DNA of 64,000 nt from Streptosporangium saharense. Lineage in GTDB: Bacteria; Actinomycetota; Actinomycetes; Streptosporangiales; Streptosporangiaceae. Under the pieces are notes generated by a model. It was not told the DNA's origin, made no database searches, and saw nothing but the letters and a program-made list of their open reading frames with translations. Below are positions 50,785-58,201 of this stretch, piece after piece (the first letter of the stretch is position 1; each line of letters begins with the position of its first letter). The translations under genes and the position numbers were made by a program. The DNA is taken from the NCBI RefSeq assembly GCF_014203715.1, contig NZ_JACHJP010000001.1, forward strand, positions 536,432 through 600,431. The letters run 5' to 3'.

Positions 50785-52749
50785 TCAGTGACCGTGACCG
50801 GGGGCGTGGGGGTCCATGGCCATGATCTGTTTGGGGAGGACCACGAAGGGGCGCATCATCTTGTGGTCCTCGTGTTCGTAGACGTGGCAGTGGTGCATGA
50901 ACCGGCCTACCGAGCCGGTGAAGCGGCCGACCGTGGTGATCATCTCCTCGAAGCCGAGCGCGATCACGTCCTTCCAGCCGCGCTCCTCCGGCCGTAGCGT
51001 GCCGGGGCCGAGGACCTTGATCGGGGTCTCGGTGCCGCCGCCGAGCCGTCCCGAGGGGGTGGTGAAGTAGCGGAAGGTCGAGCCGTCCACGCGGAGCCGT
51101 TCCACGGCCTGGAAGGAGAAGCCGTGGGTGTGCATCGGGTGCGGCACCCCGCTGCCTTCGAGGGAGACGAAGCGCCAGGTCTCCCAGTCGCCCTCGTTGA
51201 CATGGAAGGCGACCGGGTCGGAGTAGTCGCGGGCCAGCCTGCGGTAGGTCGTCACCCTGCCCTGCTGGTCCTCGAACTGGACGATCCCGTCGATCGGCAA
51301 CGGCCCCGCCGGAGGCTGCTCGACGCGTTCCATCTCCCACAGTTCGGCGTTGATCGGGAAGGCCGGGGTGACCAGGACGAGCCGCTGCGGGTGCTCGGGC
51401 AGGGCGGCGGGATCGACCGTCTCGAAGTCACGGCTGATCCTCGCGGGCGGGGTGAAGCGCGGTGGGCGCCGTTCCTCCCGAACCCGGAAGGCGAGCACCT
51501 CGGGCACGGGTGAGGCGATGAAGGAGGCGTCCACCCAGCGCAGCGTGCGTCCGCCGAGGCCGGTGAAGTCGACCAGCACGTCCGCCCGCTCCGCAGGGAC
51601 CGTCAGCACCCAGTCGTCGATCGGCACCGGGGCGGGCAGCAGCCCGGCGTCCGTGCCGATCTGGAAGACCCGCCCGGTGACCGGCTGCCCCTCCTCGTCG
51701 ACCAGCCGCAGCAGGTAGGGGCGGATGCTCGCGGCGTTGAGGATCCTGAAGCGGTACCACGTCGCCCCGACCTCGGTGTACGGCCAGACCGTGCCGTTGA
51801 CCAGGGTGTAGGGACCGGTGAAGGAACGCACCACGGTCTCGGCCTGCTGGGGATACTCGGCGATCTTGTGCAGCAGGCGGCCGTTCACCCTGCCGTCCGA
51901 GCCGGTGTCGAAGTTGCGGTCGCACAGCACCAGCGGGATCTCGCGGTCCCCGGAGGGGAGGCCGAGGCCGCGTTCCTCGTCGTCGCGGATGAGATACATG
52001 CCGGCCGTCAGGCCCGCCATGGTGTTGAAGCGGGTGATGTGCATCGCGTGGTCGTGGTACCACAGGGCCGCCGAGCGCTGGTCGTTGACGTACTCGGTGA
52101 GCTGCGCGCCCCCGGGCAGGATCGCGTTCTCCGCCCAGCCGTCGTGGCCGCCGCCGATGTGCGCGCCGTGCAGGTGCACCACGGTCCACGGCGGCAGCGC
52201 CGCGACGTCCGCCCTCGGGGTCGCCCCGCTCCTGCCGGGCAGGTCCCACACCGGGGCCGGGCCCGGGGCGTTGGGCAGCTGGACGGCGGTGAGCGGGTAG
52301 GCGCCGGTCAGCGCGTTGACCCAGGTGACGCGGAGCCGTTCGCCACGCCGTACCTCGATGGTCGGGCCGGGGAAGTGCCCGTCGTAGGCCCACAGCGGGG
52401 TCGGCGGCAGGTCGGCGTGCAGGCGCGCGGTGACGGCGCGCATGGTGACGGTCAGGTGCGACATGCCGCGCTCGCGGACGGGCCGCGCCTTCGGCGGGAC
52501 GCGCAGCCGGTCGCGGTGCGGGCGAAGCTGCAGGATGTCGGCCCCCGCGGCGGACGTGCTGACGAACACCCTCGCCGCTCCGGGGGCGCGCGGGACCGGC
52601 GCGACGGCCCGCGCTCCGGCGAGGGGATGTACGGCGTGCGCCGTGCCGGGGGTGAGTGCCGCGTGCAGGCCGTAGCCTCCGGCGACCCCGACGACGGCGG
52701 CGCCGGACAGGAGGGTTCTTCTGGAGATCGAGGGTGTGTCGTCCGGCAT
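50785..52749 (-). CDS. Multicopper oxidase (Tat-exported, CotA/phenoxazinone-synthase type)
   Basis: The 654-residue protein from ATG 52749 has a Tat-like signal with SRRTLLSG near residue 9. Its copper sites are HLHGAH, WYHDHAMH, HPMHTHGFSF and HCHVYEHEDHKMM. The arrangement with long loops is like CotA and phenoxazinone synthase. It oxidises phenols or metal ions with O2 in the envelope. It is divergent from the NRPS operon across a region with two iron boxes, so a role in iron homeostasis or siderophore processing is plausible. The open frame upstream to 52809 is not needed. Confidence 0.9.
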   Translation of the reverse strand: MPDDTPSISRRTLLSGAAVVGVAGGYGLHAALTPGTAHAVHPLAGARAVAPVPRAPGAARVFVSTSAAGADILQLRPHRDRLRVPPKARPVRERGMSHLTVTMRAVTARLHADLPPTPLWAYDGHFPGPTIEVRRGERLRVTWVNALTGAYPLTAVQLPNAPGPAPVWDLPGRSGATPRADVAALPPWTVVHLHGAHIGGGHDGWAENAILPGGAQLTEYVNDQRSAALWYHDHAMHITRFNTMAGLTAGMYLIRDDEERGLGLPSGDREIPLVLCDRNFDTGSDGRVNGRLLHKIAEYPQQAETVVRSFTGPYTLVNGTVWPYTEVGATWYRFRILNAASIRPYLLRLVDEEGQPVTGRVFQIGTDAGLLPAPVPIDDWVLTVPAERADVLVDFTGLGGRTLRWVDASFIASPVPEVLAFRVREERRPPRFTPPARISRDFETVDPAALPEHPQRLVLVTPAFPINAELWEMERVEQPPAGPLPIDGIVQFEDQQGRVTTYRRLARDYSDPVAFHVNEGDWETWRFVSLEGSGVPHPMHTHGFSFQAVERLRVDGSTFRYFTTPSGRLGGGTETPIKVLGPGTLRPEERGWKDVIALGFEEMITTVGRFTGSVGRFMHHCHVYEHEDHKMMRPFVVLPKQIMAMDPHAPGHGH

Positions 52750-52970
52750 TGGGGCGGCTCCCGTCGGAGGGATCAGCGGGCAGACAGACATCGAGCAGAC
52801 AGCGGGCATCGGTCAGACACGGGCGGCCGCTGGGCGGCAGCGAGCAGCGCGGCCACGGGCGGTCAGCGGCGGGGAGTGAGCGGGGCGGCGGGCACGGGCA
52901 GGCACAGGCGGACGGTGGGTGGGCAGGAGGTCGGTGGATGTGGTGTGCGAAGATCGGAGCAGCCTTGAAG

Positions 52971-52989
52971 TTAGGCTAGGCAAACCTAA
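52971..52989. promoter_or_regulatory. Iron box facing the multicopper oxidase
   Basis: TTAGGCTAGGCAAACCTAA is a near-perfect DmdR/IdeR box, about 220 bp before the oxidase start (52749) and 220 bp before NRPS1. Between the two iron boxes lies an AT-rich stretch (52990-53098) that should hold divergent promoters. Confidence 0.92.
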
Positions 52990-53098
52990 TAAACAACCCC
53001 TGCGGACTCTTGAAATGCCGCAAAAAACACTTACTATCCATCCTGACAATTAACCATCCAGAGTCAGGAAATAGCGCTAAACGCTCTTGTCTGGATGA

Positions 53099-53117
53099 TT
53101 AGGTTTGCCTACCCTAA
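53099..53117. promoter_or_regulatory. Iron box facing the NRPS operon
   Basis: TTAGGTTTGCCTACCCTAA matches the iron-box consensus in both half-sites and lies 92 bp before NRPS1 (53209). With the box at 52971 it forms a divergent iron-regulated control region, which identifies the NRPS product as a probable siderophore. Confidence 0.9.
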
Positions 53118-53208
53118 CTTAGGGTCGTCCTTGCCGGACGGCCGTGCGACCGCGTGACCACACACCATCCGAGCTGGCCAAACGGTTACAGGAGGCGGGC
53201 GACCCCCG

Positions 53209-56200
53209 ATGGCGACAGATCTCGCGCCGACGTCCCACGCGCAACGGGCACTGTGGTTCCTACACCGGTGGGACGGCCCGTCCCCCACCTACAACATGCC
53301 CTTCGCGTTACGTCTGACCGGGACGCCCGACGAGACGGCGCTGCGCCTCGCGGTCGCGGACGTGGCCGCGCGGCACGACATCCTGCGCACGGTCCTCGAA
53401 CCCCTCGACGGCCTGCCGTACCAGCGGGTCGAGCCCGGGTGGACCGGGGACCTCGTCGTCCTCGACGTCGTGGGTCACGACCTGGAGGAGCGGGTCGCAC
53501 AGCTTGTGGCGAGGCCGTACGACCTGGAGCGGGAGACCCCGTGGGGCGTGTGGCTGCTGCGGGGTGAGCGGGGGTCGCTGCTGCTGTTCGTCCTGCACCA
53601 CGTGCTCGCCGACCGCTGGTCCTTCACCGTGCTCGCCCGTGACCTGCACGTCGCGTACGGCGCGCGCCTGGCGGGCGGGGCGCCGGTGTGTCCGGAGCCC
53701 GCGCCCCGGTACGGCGACTACGCCCGCGAGCAGCACGCCCTGCTCGGCTCCGGGGACGACCCCGGCTCGCCGATGAACCGCCAGATCGAGGAGTGGCGCG
53801 CGACCCTGGCCGGGCTGCCGGAGAGCGTCCCGCTGCCCGCCGACGGGCCGCCCGCGCCGGACGACCACACCGGGGCCGAGGTGAGCCTGACCCTGCCCCC
53901 GGAGACCGTCCGCCCCCTGGTGGCGCTGGCCAGGAAGGGCAGGGCCAGCCTGTTCATGGTGCTGCAGGCCGCCGTCGCCGCCCTGCTGCACCGGTACGGC
54001 GCCGGGGAGGACGTCCCCCTCGGCGTCACCGTCTCCGGTCGCGGCGACCGGCGCTGGGACGACCTGGTCGGACCCCTCGTCAACCCCGTCGTGCTGCGCG
54101 TCGACCTGTCCGCCAGGCCGAGCCTGCGCGACCTCGTCGGCCGGGTGCGGGAACGCGGCCTGTGGGCCTACGGCAGGAGCGCGGTCCCCTTCGACCGTCT
54201 TGTGGACGGCCTCAACCCGGCCCGCTCACCCGGCCGCAACCCGCTGTTCCAGGTGATGACGCTGTTCGAGCAGGCCGACGAGCGGGCCGTACCGCTCGGT
54301 GACCTGCGGGGGGAGGCCGTGCCCGTCTCCACCGCGACCGCGAAGTTCGACCTCACGTTCGTCTTCGTCCACCACGTCGCGGACGGAACCGTGGACGTGG
54401 TGCTCAACTACGCCGACGCCATGTTCGGCGCCGCGACCGCGCACGATCTCGTCACCCGGTTCGAGCGTCTGCTGACGGCCGCCGTCGCCGCCCCCGACAC
54501 GCCCCTCGACCGCCTCGACCTGCTCTCACCCGACGAACACCGTCGTGGCCACGCCCTGGCCCACGGCCCGGAGCGGCCGGTCGAACGGCCTGAGAGCTGG
54601 GTGACCCGGCGCTTCACCGAGCTGGCGACCGCCCAGCCGGACCGCCCCGCCGTACTCGCCCAGGACGGAGAACTCACCTACGGCGAGCTGGACCTGTGGT
54701 CCAACAGGCTGGCCCGCTATCTGGTGAGCAGGGGAGCGGGGCCGGAGAGCGTCGTCGCGCTGGTGCTGCCCCGGGGCGCGTGGACGCTGGTCGCGGTCCT
54801 GGCCACGCTCAAGGCCGGAGCCGCCTTCCTGCCGCTCGACCCCGACCATCCTTCGGCCCGCAACGCCGCCCTGCTGCGGGACGCGGGCGCCCGCCTCGTG
54901 CTCACCCAGGGGGGCGGCGTCTCCCTGCCCCCCGAGGTCGAGGCCGTACGGCTCGGCAGACTCGACCTCGTGGCCAGGCTCGCCGCGCTTCCCGGCCACG
55001 ACCCCGCCCCCGACCTCGCGCCCCCGCACCCCGAGCAGGCCGCCTACGTCATCTACACCTCCGGCTCGACCGGGCGGCCCAAGGGAGTCGTGGTCGGCAG
55101 GGCCGCGCTCGCCACCTACCTGGAGTGGGCGGTCCTCCACTACCCCGGTCTCGCCGGGGCGGCGCTGACCCACGCGCCCCTCACCTCCGACCTCAACGTC
55201 ACCGCCGCCCTCGGCCCCCTGATGGCGGGCGGACACGTGGTCGTCGGCGACTTCACCGACCTCACCGAGCCGGGCCCGTGGCCGGTGACCCCGGTGACGT
55301 TCGTCAAGTGCACCCCGAGCCACCTGGCCCTGCTCGACGACGCCCACGGCGAGCGGCTCGCGGCGCTGCGCACACTGGTGGTCGGTGGGGAGGCGCTGAG
55401 CGGGGCGCACCTGCGCGCGCTGCGCGGCGCGGGTCACACGCCGGAGGTCGTCAACGAGTACGGCCCGACCGAGGCGACAGTCGGCTGCGTCGTCCACTCC
55501 CTGTCCCCGGACGTCCCGGACTCCCCGGTGCCCGTCGGGGCGCCCGCCGACAACTGTGTGGTTCACATCCTCGACCACACGTTGCGTCCCGTTCCGCCCG
55601 GTGTGACCGGTGAGCTGTATCTCGGGGGAGTGCAGGTCGCCCGTGGTTACCTCGGACGGCCCGGGGCGACCGCCGCCCGGTTCGTGGCCGACCCCTTCGT
55701 CCCCGGCGCCCGCCTGTACCGCACCGGGGACCTGGCCAGGCGACCCGTGGGCGGGCCGATCGAGTATCTCGGGCGGGTGGACGGGCAGCTGAAGGTCCTG
55801 GGCAACCGCATAGAACCCGGCGAGGTCGAGGCAGCCCTGGCCAGTCATGAGAACGTCGCCCACGCGGCCGTCGCCGTACATCCGGGTGGGGTTGATGGAC
55901 GGGAACGGCTCGTCGGATACGTCGTCCCACGCCGCGACAACCACAATCACGGCCGTCACCCCGGTCACGACCTCGATCCCGGTTCCGAGCTTGGCTATGG
56001 CCTCGCTCATGGACCCACCCCTGACCATGATTCCGGCCTCGACTCCGGCTCCGACCACCGTTCCGGTCACGGCCTCGATCCCGAGGAGGTCCGTGGGTAC
56101 GTCGCCCGGTCGCTGCCGCCCGCGTTGGTGCCCGCCGTCGTCGTGGTGCTCGACACGCTGCCCCTCACCCCGGCCGGCAAGGTGGACCGGGCCGCGCTGC

Positions 56201-57885
56201 CCGCTCCCGTTCCGGCTCCTCGGAGGGGTACGGCGGCGCGCGGGGCGGCGGAGCGGCGGCTGTGCCGGTTGTTCGCCGAGGTGCTCGGCCTGCCCGACGT
56301 GGGCGTTGACGAGGGCTTCTTCGCCCTGGGCGGGGACAGTATCGCGGCCATCAGGCTCGTCGGCAGGGCCAGGGCCGAGGGGATGACCTTCACCGCCCGC
56401 GACGTCTTCGAACGCCAGAGCGTCCAGGCCCTGCTGCGCGACACCCGGCGGGACGACTCCCGAAGGGCCGCCCCCACGGCCGGGGACGGGTCGGGCGAGG
56501 TGCCGGTCACCCCGATCCTCGCCGAACTGCTCACCCGGGTCGCCGGGAGCGGCTCGCTGCGCGGCTACACCCAGGCGCGCCTGGTGTCGCTGCCCAGGGG
56601 ACTCGGCGCCGACCACCTGACCAGGGCGGTTCAGGCGCTGCTCGACACCCACGACGCCCTGCGCTCCCGGCTGCTGCCCCCCGGCGACGGGCACCGCGAG
56701 TGGCGGCACGTGATCAGGCCGAGGGGCCGGGTCCGCGCGAAGGACGTGCTGCGGGCCGTACCCGGAGAGCTCACCGGAGACCTGGAGGCCCGCGTCTCGG
56801 CGGCGCTCGACCCCGAGGTGGGGGAGGTGACCGCCTTCGTCAGGTCCGGCGAGGGCACAGGGCGGGACCGGCTGCTGGTCGCCGTGCACCACCTCGCCGT
56901 GGACGCCGTCTCCTGGCCCATCCTGCTCGGCGACCTGGCCACCGCCTGCGCCCAGCTCGCCGAACACGGCCAGGACGATGGGGTACGGCTGCCCGCCACC
57001 GGGACCTCCCCGCGCGAGTGGGCACGCCACCTGCGGGTGACGGCCACCGGCTCCGCCTGCGAGGAGACCCTCGACCACTGGCGTGGCCTGGCCCGTGACG
57101 CGGGCGCGCCGCTCGGCGGACGCCCCCTCGACCCCCGGCGCGACACCATCGCCGCCACCGACTCCCACACCGCCGTCCTGCCCGCCGAGGTGGCCGCGCC
57201 CCTGGCCGCCAGAAGCGGCGCCGAGACGCAGGAACTGCTGCTGGCCGCCCTGGCGCTGGCCGTACCCCGATGGTGTCCGCACGACGAGCCGCCGCTCCTG
57301 GTCGAGGTCGAGGGGCACGGCAGGGAGGAGGCACTGCTGCCCGGCTGCGACCTGTCCCGCACGGTCGGCTGGCTGACCAGCCAGTATCCCGTCAGCCTCC
57401 GCCTCGACGGAACCGCCCCCGACCAGGCGCCGCGCCTGCTCGCCGAACGGCTGCGCGCCACCCCCTTCAGGGGCGTGGAGTACGGCCTGCTGCGCCACCT
57501 CAACCCCCGCACCGCGCCCCTGCTGGCCGGGCTGCCCCGCGCGCAGATCGGCTTCAACTACTGGGGCCGGATATCGGGTGGTTCCGACGGGGACTGGCGA
57601 CCGGTGGAACACGACGCCGTCGTGCGCGGCCACGCCGATCCCGCGCTTCCCGTGCCGCACTGCCTTGAGGTGAACGCCGCCCTGCGCGACGGCCCCTCGG
57701 GGGTCGAACTGCGCGTGCAGTGGTCGTGGGTGGAGGGCCCGTTGACCGGTACGGCGGTACGCGCGCTGGCGGACACCTGGGAACAGCAGCTCAGGAGCCT
57801 GCTGTGGCCGTCCCCCGTCTCCCTCCTCGACGACCTCGACCAGGACGAACTGGAGTCACTCCAGCGTGAATGGAGGCAGGCGTGA
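53209..57885 (+). CDS. NRPS1: C-A-T-E module, predicted Asn (or Asp), epimerised
   Basis: The 1558-residue synthetase has a condensation domain at 1-440 with HHVLADRW (normally HHxxxDG; here Arg replaces Gly). The adenylation domain is at about 463-985, with YTSGSTGRPKG, TSDLNVT and NEYGPTEATVG. Carrier Ser is in LGGDSIAAI near 1043. The epimerisation domain is at about 1095-1545 (HHLAVDAVSW, EVEGHGREE, LSRTVGWLTSQYP). The specificity residues I read are D-L-T-K-V-G-E-V-G-K, closest to Asn codes, with Asp as alternative. A His/Gly/Asp-rich insert (about 905-955) lies before A10. A TTA codon is at 53308-53310. The C-terminal DDLDQDELESLQREW looks like a docking tail. Confidence 0.93.
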   Translation: MATDLAPTSHAQRALWFLHRWDGPSPTYNMPFALRLTGTPDETALRLAVADVAARHDILRTVLEPLDGLPYQRVEPGWTGDLVVLDVVGHDLEERVAQLVARPYDLERETPWGVWLLRGERGSLLLFVLHHVLADRWSFTVLARDLHVAYGARLAGGAPVCPEPAPRYGDYAREQHALLGSGDDPGSPMNRQIEEWRATLAGLPESVPLPADGPPAPDDHTGAEVSLTLPPETVRPLVALARKGRASLFMVLQAAVAALLHRYGAGEDVPLGVTVSGRGDRRWDDLVGPLVNPVVLRVDLSARPSLRDLVGRVRERGLWAYGRSAVPFDRLVDGLNPARSPGRNPLFQVMTLFEQADERAVPLGDLRGEAVPVSTATAKFDLTFVFVHHVADGTVDVVLNYADAMFGAATAHDLVTRFERLLTAAVAAPDTPLDRLDLLSPDEHRRGHALAHGPERPVERPESWVTRRFTELATAQPDRPAVLAQDGELTYGELDLWSNRLARYLVSRGAGPESVVALVLPRGAWTLVAVLATLKAGAAFLPLDPDHPSARNAALLRDAGARLVLTQGGGVSLPPEVEAVRLGRLDLVARLAALPGHDPAPDLAPPHPEQAAYVIYTSGSTGRPKGVVVGRAALATYLEWAVLHYPGLAGAALTHAPLTSDLNVTAALGPLMAGGHVVVGDFTDLTEPGPWPVTPVTFVKCTPSHLALLDDAHGERLAALRTLVVGGEALSGAHLRALRGAGHTPEVVNEYGPTEATVGCVVHSLSPDVPDSPVPVGAPADNCVVHILDHTLRPVPPGVTGELYLGGVQVARGYLGRPGATAARFVADPFVPGARLYRTGDLARRPVGGPIEYLGRVDGQLKVLGNRIEPGEVEAALASHENVAHAAVAVHPGGVDGRERLVGYVVPRRDNHNHGRHPGHDLDPGSELGYGLAHGPTPDHDSGLDSGSDHRSGHGLDPEEVRGYVARSLPPALVPAVVVVLDTLPLTPAGKVDRAALPAPVPAPRRGTAARGAAERRLCRLFAEVLGLPDVGVDEGFFALGGDSIAAIRLVGRARAEGMTFTARDVFERQSVQALLRDTRRDDSRRAAPTAGDGSGEVPVTPILAELLTRVAGSGSLRGYTQARLVSLPRGLGADHLTRAVQALLDTHDALRSRLLPPGDGHREWRHVIRPRGRVRAKDVLRAVPGELTGDLEARVSAALDPEVGEVTAFVRSGEGTGRDRLLVAVHHLAVDAVSWPILLGDLATACAQLAEHGQDDGVRLPATGTSPREWARHLRVTATGSACEETLDHWRGLARDAGAPLGGRPLDPRRDTIAATDSHTAVLPAEVAAPLAARSGAETQELLLAALALAVPRWCPHDEPPLLVEVEGHGREEALLPGCDLSRTVGWLTSQYPVSLRLDGTAPDQAPRLLAERLRATPFRGVEYGLLRHLNPRTAPLLAGLPRAQIGFNYWGRISGGSDGDWRPVEHDAVVRGHADPALPVPHCLEVNAALRDGPSGVELRVQWSWVEGPLTGTAVRALADTWEQQLRSLLWPSPVSLLDDLDQDELESLQREWRQA

Positions 57886-58118
57886 GCGCCCCGCGGGACG
57901 TGCTGCCGCTCGCTGGATGGGCCGGGGTCGTTCCGGCGGGATGGGAGACGGGCTTGAGGGCTTTGCGGGACGTGCTGTCGCTCACTTCGCTCCAGGGGGC
58001 ATCCTCTTCCCTCTCGACGGTCTTGACCGGGACGAGCCGGAGTCGTTCCGGCGGGATGAGCGCGTTAATCCTCCCCGCCCGGCCGGGGTCGTTTCAGTGG
58101 GACTGGAGGCGGGCGTGA
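57882..58118 (+). pseudogene. Collapsed NRPS relic 1 (78-codon frame at the NRPS1/NRPS2 junction)
   Basis: GTG 57882 overlaps the NRPS1 stop by GTGA. The frame starts VSAPRDVLPL, like the condensation-domain head of NRPS2 (VSALRDVLPLTPLQ). It repeats this head as LRALRDVLSLTSLQ and ends WDWRRA with its own GTGA overlap. Out of frame, its DNA also contains a decayed copy of the NRPS1 tail (compare CTCGACGGTCTTGACCGGG with the tail coding for LDDLDQ). It therefore looks like head and tail pieces of NRPS genes with everything between lost. A TTA codon lies at 58065-58067. It is probably not functional as an enzyme but may keep translation coupled. Confidence 0.65.
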
Positions 58119-58201
58119 GCGCTCTCCGGAAGGGGCTCTTCTCTCATGCCCGGTTGGGCTTCCTCGACGACCTTGACCAGCGGGAATGGAGGCGGGCGTG
58201 A
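58115..58201 (+). pseudogene. Collapsed NRPS relic 2 (28-codon frame)
   Basis: GTG 58115 overlaps the preceding TGA. The 28-residue frame begins VSALRKGLFSHA, a condensation-domain head, and passes directly into LGFLDDLDQREWRRA, the NRPS docking tail. It ends with a GTGA overlap onto NRPS2 at 58198. Head fused to tail is what remains if a whole NRPS gene is deleted by recombination between similar gene ends. GGAGG precedes each GTG. Confidence 0.7.

Noticed and set aside
54526-57660. A 1044-codon open frame on the minus strand opposite NRPS1
   Set aside because: It has no recognisable domains and its amino acid use is that of an antisense frame in GC-rich DNA. The plus-strand NRPS has all core motifs.
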